Below are positions 11,601-24,700 of a stretch of 64,000 bases of DNA, one piece after another (within the stretch, counting starts at the first letter, position 1; the number at the start of each line of letters is the position of its first letter). The notes beneath the pieces are model-generated. The model saw nothing but the letters and a program-made list of their open reading frames with translations. It was not told the origin of the DNA and ran no database searches. The DNA is from Sanderia malayensis (Eukaryota; Cnidaria; Scyphozoa; Semaeostomeae; Pelagiidae). Position numbers and translations under genes: made by a program. The stretch is from contig RQOL01000517.1 in the NCBI GenBank assembly GCA_013076295.1, positions 1 to 64,000 on the forward strand, read 5' to 3'.

Positions 11601-14600
11601 CAAGTAAAAAGAGGTAAAAAGTATATAGCATTCTTTCCCACAATTTACACTAATTAAAAGTAACCATGATTCAGATAAATTACAGTAATGAAAAAAATTC
11701 CTTCCCACAAATTTACACACGAATCAACGTAAGAACAGTTAAAACTAAACAATAATAGAGGATTCATTCCCACAATTTGCAGTAATGAAAAATAACCTTC
11801 ATCTCCACAATTTACACATGAATCCACGCAAAAACGGTAAAAAGAGATAAAAAAAGATAATATTCATTCCCACAATTTACCCTAATGAAAAGTGACATTC
11901 ATTCCCACAATTTAGACTGATGAAAGTTGACATTGATTCCCACAATTTACACATTGTTTCACGTAAAAAGAGCTAAAAAAAAATATAGTATTCTTTCCCA
12001 CAAATCAGACTAATGAACAGTAACATTGATTTCCACACATTACAGTAATGAAAAAAAATTCATTCCCACAATTTACACACGAATCCACGCAAAAACGGCA
12101 AAAAGAGATAAAAATATGACTTTCATTCCCACAATTTGCAGTAATGAAAATAACCTTCATCCCCACAATTTGCACATGTGTCCACGCAAAAATGGGAAAA
12201 ACAGACAAAGAAGATAATATTCATTCCCACAATTTACACTAATGAAAAGTGACATTCATTCCCACAATTTACACAATCTTCCACGTAAAAGGAGCTAAAA
12301 AGTATATAGCATTCTTTCCCACAATTTACACTAATGAAAAGTAACCATGATTCACATAAATTACAGTAATGAAAAAAATTCCTTCCCGCAATTTACACAC
12401 GAATCAACGTAAGAACAGCTAAAGCTAAACAATAATAGAGGATTCATTCCTGCAATTTGCAGTAATGAAAAACAACCTACATTCCCACACTTTACACATG
12501 AATCCACGCAAAAACGGTAAAAACAGGTAACAAAGACAATATTCATTCCCACAATTTGCACTAATCAAAAGAAACATTCATTCCCACAATTTGCAGTAAT
12601 GAAAAATAACCTTCATCCCCACAATTTACACATAAATACACGCAAAAACGGTAAAAACAGATAAAAGAGATAATATTCATTCCCACAATTTACACTAATG
12701 AAAAGTGACATTCATTCCCACAATTTACACTAATGAAAAGTGACATTCATTCCCACAATTTACACTCATGAAAGTTGACATTGATTGCCACAACTTACAC
12801 ACGAATCAACATAAATACACTTAAAACTAATAAAAATTTAAAGTTCATTCCCACAATTTACACTAATGAAAAGTAACCATGATTCACATAAATTACAGTA
12901 ATGAAAAAAAAATTCCTTCCCACAATTTACACACGAATCAACGTAAGAACAGTTAAAACTATACAATAATAGAGGATTCATTCCCACAATTTGCAGCAAT
13001 GATAAATAACCTTCATCCCCACAATTTACACATGAATCCACGCAAAAACGGTAAAAACAGATAAAAGAGATAATATTCATTCCCACAATTTACACTAATG
13101 AAAAGTGACATTCAGTCCCACAATTTGCAGTAATGAAAAATAACCTTCATCCCCACAATTTACACATGAATCCACACAAAGACGGTAAAAACAGATAAAG
13201 AAGATAATATTCGTTCCCACAATTTATAGTAATGAAAAGTGCCATTCATTCCCACAATTTACACTAATGAAAAGAAACATTCATTCCCACAAATTACAGT
13301 AATAAAACAAAATTCATTCCCACAATTTCCACACGAATCAACGCTAAAAACAGCTAAAGCTAATCAATTATAGAGCATTCATTCCCACAATTTGCAGTAA
13401 TGAAAAATAACGTTCATTCCCACAATTTACACATGAATCCACACAAAGACGGTAAAAACAGATAAAGAAGATAATATTCATTCCCACAATTTACACTAAT
13501 GAAAAGTGACATTCATTCCGACAATTTACACATTATTCCTCGTAAAAGGAGCTAAAAAGTATATAGCATTCTTTCCCACAATTTACGCTAACGAAAAGTA
13601 ACCATGATTCACATAAATTACAGTAATGAAAAAAATTCCTTCCCGCAATTTATACACAAATCAACGTAAAAACAGCTAAAGCTAAACAATAATAGAGGAT
13701 TCATTACTGCAATTTGCAGCAATGATAAATAACCTTCATCCCAACAATTTACACATGAATCCACGCAAAAACGGTAAAAACAGATAAAAGAGATAATATT
13801 CATTCCCACAATTTACACTAATGAAAAGTGACATTCATTCCCACAATTTGCAGTAATGAAAAATAACCTTCATCCCCACAATTTACACATGAATCCACAC
13901 AAAGACGGTAAAAACAGATAAAGAAGATAATATTCGTTCCCACAATTTATACTAATGAAAAGTGACATTCATTCCGACAATTTAGACTGATGAAAGTTGA
14001 CATTGATTGCCACAACTTACAAACCAATCAACATAAATACACTTAAAACAAATAAAAATTTAAAGTTCATTCCCACAATTTACACTAATGAAAAGTGACA
14101 TTCATTCCCACAATTTACACATTATTCCTCGTAAAAAGAGCTAAAAAGTATATAGCATTCTTTCCCACAATTTACGCTAATGAAAAGTGCCATTCATTCC
14201 CACAATTTACACTAATGAAAAGTGACATTCATTCCCACAATTTACACTGATGAAAGTTGACATTGATTGCCACAACTTACACACGAATCAACATAAATAC
14301 ACTTAAAACTAATAAAAATTTAAAGTTCATTGCCACAATTTACACTAATGAAAAGTAACCATGATTCACATAAAATACAGTAATGAAAAAAAAATTCCTT
14401 CCCACAATTTACACACGAATCAACGTAAGAACAGTTAAAACTAAACAAGAATAGAGGATTCATTCCCACAATTTGCAGCAGTGATAAATAACCTTCATCC
14501 CCACAATTTACACATGAATCCACGCAAAACGGTAAAAACAGATAAAAGAGATAATATTCATTCCCACAATTTACACTAATGAAAAGTGACATTCATTCCC

Positions 14601-17600
14601 ACAATTTGCAGTAATGAAAAATAACGTTCATCCCCACAATTTACACATGAATCCACACAAAGACGGTAAAAACAGAAAACGAAGAAAATATTCGTTCCCA
14701 CAATTTATACTAATGAAAAGTGCCATTCATTCCCACAATTTACACTAATGAAAAGTGCCATTCATTCCCACAATTTACACTAATGAAAGGTGACATTCAT
14801 TCCCACAATATAGACTGTTGAGAAATGACATTGATTCCCACAATTTACACATTATTCCAAGTAAAGAGAGCTAAAAAGTATATAGCATTCTTTCCCACAA
14901 TTTACACTAATTAAAAGTAACCATGATTCAGATAAATTACAGTAATGAAAAAAATTCCTTCCCAGAATTTACACACGAATGAACGTAAGAACAACTAAAA
15001 CAAAACAATAATAGAGGATTCTTTCCCGCATTTTGCAGCAATGAAAAATAACCTTCATCCCCACAATTTACACATGGATCCACGCAAAGACGGTAAAAAC
15101 AGATAAAGAAGATAATATTCATTCCCACAATTTACACTAATGAAAAGTGCCATTCATTCCCACAATTTGCAGTAATGAAAAATAACCTTTATGGCCACTA
15201 TTTACACATGAATCCACGTAAGAACAGCTAAAACTAAGCAATAATAGAGGATTCATTCCCGCAATTTGCAGTAATGAAAAATAACCTTCATCCCCACAAT
15301 TTACACATGAATCCACGCAAAAACGGTAAAAGCAGATAAAAAAGATAATATTCATTCCCAAAATTTACACTAATGAAAAATAACCTTCATTCCCACAATT
15401 TACACTAATGAAAAGTGACATTCATTCCCACAATTTAGACTGATGAACGGTGACATTCATTCCCACAATGTAGACTGTTGAGAAATGACATTGATTCCCA
15501 CAATTTACACATTATTCCACGTAAAAAGAGCTAAAAAGTATATAGCATTCTTTCCCACAATTTACACTAATGAAAAGTAACCATGATTCACATAAATGAC
15601 AGTAATGAAAAAAAATTCCTTCCCACAATTTACACACGAATCAATGTAAGAACAGCTAAAACTAAACAATAATAGAGGATTCATTCCCACAATTTGCAGT
15701 AATGAAAAATAACCTTCATCCCCACAATTTACACACGAATCCACGCAAAAACGGTAAAAACAGGTAAAAAAGACAATATTCATTCCCACAATTTGCACTA
15801 ATCAAAAGAAACATTCATTCCCACAATTTGCAGTAATGAAAAATAACCTTCATCCCCACAATTTACACATAAATACACGCAAAAACGGTAAAAACAGATA
15901 AAAGAGATAATATTCATTCCCACAATTTACACTAATGAAAAGTGACATTCATTCCCACAATTTACACTAATGAAAAGTGACATTCATTCCCACAATTTAC
16001 ACTCATGAAAAGTGACATTCAGTCCCACAATTTGCAGTAATGAAAAATAACCTTCATCCCCACAATTTACACATGAATCCACACAAAGACGGTAAAAACA
16101 GATAAAGAAGATAATATTCGTTCCCACAATTTATAGTAATGAAAAGTGCCATTCATTCCCACAATCTACACTAATGAAACGTGCCATTCATTCCCACAAT
16201 TTACACTAATGAAAAGTGACATTCATTCCCACAATTTAGACTCATGAAAGTTGACATTGATTGCCACAACATACACACGAATCAACATAAATACACTTAA
16301 AACTAATAAAAATTTAAAGTTCATTCCCACAATTTACACTAATTAAAAGTAACCATGATTCAGATAAATTACAGTAATGAAAAAAATTCCTTCCCACAAA
16401 TTTACACACGAATCAACGTAAGAACAGTTAAAACTAAACAATAATAGAGGATTCATTCCCACAATTTGCAGTAATGAAAAATAACCTTCATCTCCACAAT
16501 TTACACATGAATCCACGCAAAAACGGTAAAAAGAGATAAAAAAGATAATATTCATTCCCACAATTTACCCTAATGAAAAGTGACATTCATTCCCACAATT
16601 TAGACTGATGAAAGTTGACATTGATTCCCACAATTTACACATTGTTTCACGTAAAAAGAGCTAAAAAAAAATATAGCATTCTTTCCCACAAATTACACTA
16701 ATGAACAGTAACATTGATTTCCACACATTACAGTAATGAAAAAAAATTCATTCCCACAATTTACACACGAATCCACGCAAAAACGGCAAAAAGAGATAAA
16801 AATATGACTTTCATTCCCACAATTTGCGGTAATGAAAAATAACCTTCATCCCCACAATTTGCACATGTGTCCACGCAAAAATGGGAAAAACAGACAAAGA
16901 AGATAATATTCATTCCCACAATTTACACTAATGAAAAGTGACATTCATTCCCACAATTTACACATTATTCCACGTAAAAGGAGCTAAAAAGTATATAGCA
17001 TTCTTTCCCACAATTTACACTAATGAAAAGTAGCCATGATTCACATAAATTACAGTAATGAAAAAAATTCCTTCCCGCAATTTACACACGAATTGACGTA
17101 AGAACAGTTAAAACTAAAAAATAATAGAGGATTCGTTCCCACAATTTGCAGTAATGAAAAATAACCTTCATCCCCACAATTTACACATGAATCCACGCAA
17201 AAACGGTAAAAACAGATAAAAAAGATAATATTCATTCCCACAATTTACAATAATGAAAAGTGACATTCATTCCCACAATTTAGACTGACGAAAGTTGACA
17301 TTGATTCCCACAGCTTACACATGAATCAACATAAATACTCCTAAAACTAATAAAAATATGACATTTAATCCCACAATTTGCACTAATGAAAAGAAACATT
17401 CATTCCCACAAATTACAGTAATAAAACAAAATTCATTCCCACAATTTCCACACGAATCAACGCTAAAAACAGCTAAAGCTAATCAATTATAGAGCATTCA
17501 TTCCCACAATTTGCAGTAATGAAAAATAACGTTCATTCCCACAATTTACACATGAATCCACACAAAGACGGTAAAAACAGATAAAGAAGATAATATTCAT

Positions 17601-17618
17601 TCCCACAATTTACACTAA
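8649..17618. repeat. Satellite block A (35/57/64-bp modular satellite)
   Basis: About 9 kb of modules that share the core TTCATTCCCACAATTTACAC. Modules seen: 35 bp (core + TAATGAAAAGTGACA type), 35 bp (core variant with TTTGCAGTAATGAAAAATAACC), 64 bp (ACATGAATCCACGCAAAAAC type and ACACGAATCAACGTAAGAAC type) and 57 bp (ATTATTCCACGTAAAAAGAG type). Minus-strand frames of 60-90 codons recur because 35+64=99 is a multiple of three; their peptides simply translate the core. Much of this block is repeated nearly base for base at 36041-44150. The left edge follows the GA of Ec, and the right edge (A, 17618) is where the giant Helitron inserted. Confidence 0.93.
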
Positions 17619-17722
17619 CTAGGGGTCATCACTCGCTTCGCTCGTTCGCCCCAGCCCGTCAAGTAAAAAAGGCTTAATCTGGTTGGCGCACTTCGTGCGC
17701 TGCATTCGCTAACGCTCATGCC
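17619..17722 (-). repeat. Helitron 3'-terminal module of E2
   Basis: CTAGGGG, then CACTCGCTTCGCTCGTTCG, CCCC, CCGTCAAG, a poly-A linker, GCTTAATCTGG and a GCGCAC-TTC-GTGCGC hairpin ending in CTCATGCC. GGGG next to CTAG can pair with the CCCC at about 17650. A nearly identical module ends E1 at 33498. Confidence 0.8.
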
Positions 17723-18995
17723 CCTTTCAACCCCACTTACAATGGGTTAGCTCGCTGCGCTCGCCTATGGTTGGCGCACTTCGTGCGCTGCATTCGCTAA
17801 CGCTCATGCCCCTTTCTACCCCACTACAATGGGTTAGCTGGCTGCGCTCGCCTATGGTTGGCGCACTTCGTGCGCTGCATTCGCTTATGCTCATGCCTCT
17901 TTGAACCCCACATACAATAGGTTAGCTCGCTGCGCTCGCCTGTGGTTGGCGCACTTCGTGCGCTGCATTCGCTTATGCTCATGCCTCTTTGAACCCCACA
18001 TACAATAGGTTAGCTCGCTGCGCTCGCCTGTGGTTGGCGCACTTCGTGCGCTGCATTCGCTTATGCTCATGCCTCTTTGAACCCCACATACAATAGGTTA
18101 GCTCGCTGCGCTCGCCTGTGGTTGGCGCACTTCGTGCGCTGCATTCCCTTATGCTCATGCTTCTTTGAACCCCACATACAATAGGTTAGCTCGCTGCGCT
18201 CGCCTGTGGTTGGCGCACTTCGTGCGCTGCATTCGCTTATGCTCATGCCTCTTTGAACCCCACATACAATAGGTTAGCTCGCTGCGCTCGCCTGTGGTTG
18301 GCGCACTTCGTGCGCTGCATTCGCTTACGCTCATGCCTCTTTGAACCCCACATACAATAGGTTAGCTCGCTGCGCTCGCCTGTGGTTGGCGCACTTCGTG
18401 CGCTGCATTCGCTTATGCTCATGCCTCTTTGAACCCCACATACAATAGGTTAGCTCGCTGCGCTCGCCTGTGGTTGGCGCACTTCGTGCGCTGCATTCGC
18501 TTATGCTCATGCCTCTTTGAACCCCACATACAATAGGCTAGCTCGCTGCGCTCGCCTGTGGTTGGCGCACTTCGTGCGCTGCATTCGCTTATGCTCATGC
18601 CTCTTTGAACCCCACATACAATAGGTTAGCTCGCTGCGCTCGCCTATGGTTGGCGCACTTCGTGCGCTGCATTCGCTGATGCTCATGCCCCTTTCAACCC
18701 CACTTACAATGGGTTAGCTCGCTGCGCTCGCCTATGGTTGGCGCACTTCGTGCGCTGCATTCGCTGATGCTCATGCCCCTTTCAACCCCACTTACAATGG
18801 GTTAGCTCGCTGCGCTCGCCTGTGGTTGGCGCACTTCGTGCGCTGCATTCGCTTACGCTCATGCCCCTTTCAACCCCACCTACAATGGGTTAGCTCGCTG
18901 CGCTCGCCTGTGGTTGGCGCACTTCGTGCGCTGCATTCGCTTACGCTCATGCCCCTTTCAATCCCACGTACAATGGGTAAGCTCGCTGGCAATTG
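17686..18995. repeat. 88-bp GC-rich minisatellite, about 15 units
   Basis: Each unit holds the palindrome GCGCACTTCGTGCGC, then TGCATTCGCT, CTCATGCC, a CCCCACATACAATAGG type stretch and GCTCGCTGCGCTCGC. The first half of the unit is the inner part of the Helitron 3' module, so the array looks like reiteration of that end. Unit spacing is 88 bp (for example 17686 and 17774). Short open frames on both strands are repeat products. Confidence 0.93.
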
Positions 18996-20030
18996 GCCTT
19001 TGAAAGCACAAAACCATTGGTGAAGGGATAGTAAAAATTTGAATGAATGTAAATTGTAACTTTGGGTAGGTTAGCAAAACAATGAACTTAAATTTTACTC
19101 TACCATTTGAGCAAGGATAGTTGTATCCCAAGGATAAAAGTAATACATTGTTATTGTGTCCCAGATCAGTCTATGAGGCAATAACATGACACAAAAGCTA
19201 ATTAAATTACAATGTGATAGAAACTTACATAAACAGAATTCTCCTTTCATCAGTTTTTCAAGGATTCCATTGACTTTTCATGCATAGTGTGGTTAATGTT
19301 TGTTTCAGTCATTTGAGATTTGCATGGTGTGAATAGCAAGAATTAGTGACATTGACAGCTTCGGTTAATCACTTCAGTATTTGTTTCACTAAAAATGGTA
19401 TAGGAAAAAGGAAGAATTAATAATCAATGAAATGACGGCATGATAGTTATAGAATAATAGGACAACATTATAGTTGTGCAGCCATATTCATCAATAGCCC
19501 TTGTGGATTAGATGAAAAAAGATGTTTGAAATGCAAACTGAGTGAAAATCATCTTTCCAACACTGGTCTATGAATGGTTCCATCCATCATCAGTCTTGAA
19601 AATAACAATAGTTTGATGAGGATGTCAATATATTTTTCTTGTGACACATACATGGAGGCAATGAACAAAAGGAATCAATAAATTGGTAAATACTTCAAGA
19701 ATTATTTTAAATCCAAGCTAACACTGGCAGGCACATGTAGTCAGGGCATCAAACATCTATTTTGGAAGCAAGTAAACCATAAAGGTATTAAATATGTAAA
19801 TAAAATCAATGAAGTGACGTACGGCAATAGTAATAGTATATATTGATAAATTATTGTATAAATAAACAAACATGCCAGGATAAAAATGAACTAAAATAAG
19901 TAATGTATTAAATAAGTAATCAAAATTTTCGATTTCGTTGCAATCAGTAAAAGTTTTCATGGCCTAACCAAAATTAGGATGGTTTAACAATTTGATGAAA
20001 TTGAATTGGGAATGAGTTAAAAATAAGATC
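18996..20030. other. AT-rich stretch inside E2 with no recognised gene
   Basis: About 1 kb of AT-rich DNA between the 88-bp array and the exon-like segment at 20159-20039. It has only short open frames (such as a 67-codon minus frame at 19960-19757 rich in I, F, Y and N), no tandem repeat and no similarity that I recognise. Confidence 0.5.
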
Positions 20031-20038
20031 TGTATTAC

Positions 20039-20159
20039 CTGTAACATACATTGAAAATGTCCCCTGTAAATTTGGAAACAGTTTCCCAATTATAAATTGT
20101 CCTGTTTGGTGATCTTTTTCTGATGCTGACCCAAGCCAAGCTGTTTCAAATTCATATTT
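20039..20159 (-). pseudogene. Exon-like fragment, possible captured exon
   Basis: Minus-strand frame reading KYEFETAWLGSASEKDHQTG and on through GKLFPNLQGTFSMYVT, ending at a good donor (ATGTTACAG^GTAATA at 20039/20038). Upstream it meets an in-frame TAA with no clear acceptor, so it is not a complete exon. The composition looks more protein-like than the surrounding AT-rich DNA. It lies 3' of the transposase in the same orientation, where Helitrons may pick up host fragments (established for plant and animal Helitrons). The protein is not recognised. Chance remains possible. Confidence 0.3.
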
Positions 20160-21310
20160 CAAAAGTTATCGTTGAGCATGGAAAAGAGGCCAAAGTTTTT
20201 CAACGACCTCGTTTCAATGGCGGATAAAGGGCTATTACTGGCGAAGAAGAAGAGCAGAAATGCATCTCATTAAGAACGCACATTGACGAAGCTCAGTAAA
20301 TTTGAAGAGAGAGTAGATTAATCCTGCATTGTTTTTGCATATAATGTATTAGTACATAAACGGTAAAAAGTAAGTATCATTCATCATAGCTTAAACTATG
20401 TGCTACACACAACTATAAAAAACTTTTTGCATACAATTTCATGAAGGTAAACAGGAGCTTAACATGCATAAATAAATATGTACGCATACTTCTGATGTCC
20501 ATTTAATGTTCATGTTTTATAAATCGAATAGTGATCATGAATGAGAGATAATTTGTCCGTCTGTAAATAGTATTGATTTCTTCATCATGTGCAGTGTTCA
20601 GCGATGTCGACAGCATTGTTCAATAGGAATTCATACTCGCGTGACACATATTAATGCGTTTTCACCATTAAGTTTGGTAGTAGTAAAAAAGAAGATTGCC
20701 GGTTACATTAGTTTAAAGCTCGAACACCAACTTCAAGGGGTAACCTTTGTTCGAGGTTTCCTTGTTCATGAAAACTGCAATTTAAATTTGGAATACTAAA
20801 TAATATCGGGTGATCTATATTGTTATAATGAATAAGTAAATGAGTTAATTGGTTGAGAGGAGGGTAATCCAATGCTACTTATTGTTAAAACAGCTGTGGT
20901 TAATGGAGAGATTGCAGTTTTCACAGAGAAAAGGAAAGCCATACTCCCATAGGCAATATCGGAAAGCATGGCAAAGCATATCTCTTCTGATACGGGTGCT
21001 ACCGAGGACCCAGATCGTGTTGTTGCTGTTGGCGAACACCCCCGGACACTGGAGTGTTGTGAAAGTGTCCGGATCGTTCTTGGCGGATCTTATTGACTGG
21101 AGTGGCGTGGCAACCCAGCAATGTTCAAAGCTTTTTACGGCTTTGCTTTCTGAGTGTTGTGCTGATAGCACAACAGGGAACATCACACTGTAGTGCAATG
21201 CCGATCCGCTAGAACCACAATCCGAGCCCCGTATTTTGTGTATGTGCATTTTGGTAGACTGACACCCTCTGTGAGCAACGCAATTTATGCTCAAAAGTTT
21301 GTGAAGACCT
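20160..21310. other. Unassigned DNA downstream of the transposase, with two perfect hairpins
   Basis: No recognised gene. A plus-strand 70-codon frame (20587-20799) and frames antisense to the helicase tail have no supporting feature. The perfect inverted repeats are CCGGACACT...AGTGTCCGG (21042-21050 with 21064-21072) and TGTTGTGC...GCACAACA (21155-21162 with 21168-21175). Both lie just past the transposase stop codon on its strand and might form structure at the 3' end of its transcript. Confidence 0.45.
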
Positions 21311-21730
21311 TTACAGGACTTCTTGGAAAACAATGTTTTTTGTCTTCTTGTGTGTTTCCTCTGGGAGGAATACTTTGAGCCCGTCAAATGATGTTGCTCT
21401 GGACATGGCCACATATAACTGACCATGTGTGAACACAGGTTCAGGTAAATACAAACCAACATACCTCAGAGATTGTCCCTGTGCCTTGTTGATAGTAAGG
21501 CAGTATGCTAGTCTGACAGGAAATTGCCGTCGCTTGATGTTGAACGGCATCTCACTGTCCTGTGTTGACAATGTTATTCTGGGAATCATGACCTGCTGGC
21601 CTCTGTGTTCCTTCGTGATGATCTCTGCTGTGATCACATTACGTCGGAGATGGCGTACAATGAGTCTTGTGCCATTGCAAAGACCTTTCTTTGGATTTAG
21701 ATTCCTCAGAAGAATGATTGTTGCACCAAC
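21311..21730 (-). CDS. Transposase last exon: helicase motifs V and VI and C-terminus
   Basis: After acceptor TTTAAG (21731) the protein continues VGATIILLRNLNPKKGLCNG, joining LRLK to VGATI exactly as in related proteins. Motif V LTINKAQGQS (around 21496-21470) and motif VI YVAMSRATS follow, ending GLKVFLPEETHKKTKNIVFQ and a stop at 21313-21311. The frame upstream of the acceptor (MASDDTHHN...) is intron sequence. The C-terminus is typical length, with no extra domain fused. Confidence 0.93.
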   Translation of the reverse strand, partial: VGATIILLRNLNPKKGLCNGTRLIVRHLRRNVITAEIITKEHRGQQVMIPRITLSTQDSEMPFNIKRRQFPVRLAYCLTINKAQGQSLRYVGLYLPEPVFTHGQLYVAMSRATSFDGLKVFLPEETHKKTKNIVFQEVL

Positions 21731-24700
21731 CTTAAATAAGGAATGTTCGAGATTATGATGTGTATCATCGGATGCCATTATTATTATTTAAAATAAGTTT
21801 AGAATTGATGTATAATTAGTACATTTAAGAAAATTATACCTTGAGTCTAAGTCGATGTAATGGCATTCCGTTAGGAGTTAGATTGTTGAGAAACTCAATT
21901 GGATATGCCGCCTCCTCATCTGGATCCTCTGTTATCACACTGTCTGTGCTGTAGTATGTTCTGTTAGCAGTTTGTAGTCTTTCCAGAATGATGTCATTGA
22001 TTTGATGTGAGAAGTCATTCTTTGGGGTAAGACAACAACGTTCTGACATGGTTACCGGATCCAGCATGAGGTGGGACTGTGGTGTATTAGGCTGGGGATA
22101 TATGAAGTTGAGCATTTCCTCTTGCGAAGATGTGCATATTTGATGTGGCAAAGTGATATTGTCAAGTGCATCATGTGGTTCTTGTTTGTTGCCGAGTCTT
22201 AGGAGCCATTCTGAGAATTCTCTGTAAGATTCATCTTGAACAGCTCTCATGTTTGTGTGTAGGCGATGTTGTCGAAACTGTGCCCACAAATCACTGATTT
22301 GATATGATTTAAGACTCTCTGATACGATTTTCTCTCTTCCTGCTTTGGGGACAACAGGTAGCACTTGTCTGAAATCGCCAGCAAGCAACATGAATTTGCC
22401 ACCAAATGGCTTTTCAACTCTTGTGATATCCCGAAGCAGTCTGTCAACTGCTTGTAATGCCAATGCTGGTATCATTGAAGCTTCATCCCATATGAACAGG
22501 GTTGTTTCACGCAACACTTGTGCTCTTCGGCTTTGTCTCTTGACATTGCATGTTGATTCCAGCTTCAATGGTATTGGAATTTGGAATTGCGAATGCGATG
22601 TTCTGCCATTGATAAGCAGTGTTGCTGCAATTCCTGACCAAGCCATGCACTGAACTTTGTGTCCAGATGCATGAAGATTACGAACCAACGTGTTGTAGAG
22701 AAATGTTTTCCCTGTGCCGGCTGGTCCGTCGAGAAAGTGACAGTTCTGCTCTGATTGCGCCTCAATTGCTTGAATAATAGCTGTGTATACCACTTGTTGT
22801 TCTGGATTCAATGCAATGCGCATTTGTTCTCCTTGCTCCCTTTCATGCTCAACATCCATGTGATCTTCCTCTGAAAACATAAACAATAGTTAATTTGGTA
22901 GAAATAAAATCATATATTATTTGCTAAATTATTACCGTGAATATCATGGTATTAAATTGTAAATCACCTTGTTCTGGGATGACAAAGTCGGCCGGTAGCT
23001 GAGGAAGGTGATCGTAGTTCGTGATGGACAAACCATGAACTTTCAAATTGTTGTCAATATCATGTAGACATTGATACATGTGTCTGTCTTGGAAGGTTAT
23101 GTCTGGATTGTTGAGTTGATCACGTCTGACAAAGTCTTCACTCATTGCTTCTTTGAAGGCGTTGAAGAGTGTTCTGATGTCTGATGGCGTTTGAAAGAGT
23201 AGCAATGATGCAAACAGCTGTCTGAGTTGCGAAGGCATATTGAAGATGACAGCTTCTTCAAGACAACGTGTGACTTCGGCATCATCTTCTAGTAGCCCTA
23301 GAGCTAATGCTGCATCTTTGAAGGAATCACATAGATTACCTTCCACTGTACGAAGATCTTCAAATGAAGTAGCTCCTGGTGTATGCAATAGCAAAAGTCT
23401 GAGTGCAAACTTTTGCTCGCAAGGTCTCGGCTGCACTTGATTAATTCTACCAATGATGGGCATTGTTCTTCTTTGTCTGGCAGTCCATGTTTTTGAACGC
23501 TCCTGGAAGACATAGTGCTCTGGTATCTCATGATAGAGGTACTGGTGTGCAGCTGGATCTTGCTGGTTGAGTTCAAACCATGCTGTAAGTGTTGTTCTAT
23601 CACCAATGTTGTTGAGCCTTTGCTCGTCATCATTGTCATGAAAGATGACTTGTTGCTCAAATGGCAGATGAACAGAAAGCCGTTTGACTATGTGGCTTTT
23701 GTCGTGCATGGGGAACTGCATAAGCCGATAGACAGCTTCATGTGGTCCAATATATCTTGCGTTGATGTATTGGCGTACCTCGTCGTGTTCAATGTCTTGA
23801 GGTACTTGCTGTTGATTTTCTTCAATAATTTCAACATGTGCCATATCATGTCCTTTGTGGATATATTTGAAAATGTACTTGACACTTTTAACTGTACTGC
23901 ATATTTCCACGTTGATATGACACTGATATTTGATGAGTAGGTGTCTGTTATGTGGAACTACCCAAGTATCATCCAAGATGCGATCATTCAGATTGACTGG
24001 ATGACGACAGCGCCGTCTGTAGAGAGGATAGCCATTGACATTGATTTGAGTGTCAGCAACTTGTTCTTTTGGAAAGTGCTTTTTGCATTTGTTGTTTTCC
24101 ATGCACACGCACTGAGGATTTAAATTTCCACAGGGTCCATGTGTCATGTGTTTTAGGACCAACTTGTGGTATTTTGCATCCTGTGGATCCGGTATCTCTG
24201 CTGATATGAGTTGATCTACCTGAAAATGAACATGATAATTAGCAACTATTATTGAGATCACGTACAGAATAGTTGTAACGCATGTCCATCATGACATACT
24301 CTGCATTTGATTGTAAATATAATTATATGAGTAAGAATTATTACCATCTCTTTATCTAAGTATGTAGATATTACCTGTTGTGGTGTTCGTGGTTTATCAG
24401 CTTGTGAAAGAAACAGGATCATGTGTGCGTGTGGTAGTCCTCTCTTTTGAAATTCTATCACATATACATGTGCTGTGACATGTCCAAGAATGTGGTTGTG
24501 TAGTATGTCTTGGAGTAGTTCTTGGAGTTTCAGTTGAAATACTCGTGTGACAATGTCCGGTCGATCATTGGCCGCCTGATATGGATGTATGTTTTCTTCT
24601 ATCTCCTTCCATTTAGGATTGGCAGTCATTGTGAGGAAGATGTCTGGCTTGCCATACTTCCTTACGATTGTCATTGCATCTTGAAAATGTTGATACATAT

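Noticed and set aside
8649..17618. A CRISPR-like look: a short conserved core separated by different spacers
   Set aside because: The spacers belong to a few recurring classes and are shared across the array, the core is not palindromic in CRISPR fashion, no cas genes are present and the DNA is eukaryotic.
20875..21462. A 195-codon minus-strand frame overlapping the end of the helicase
   Set aside because: It is in another frame from the helicase, has no recognisable domain, and the helicase frame explains the overlap from 21311.
23515..23940. A 141-codon plus-strand frame opposite the Rep exon
   Set aside because: Antisense shadow of a conserved coding exon.
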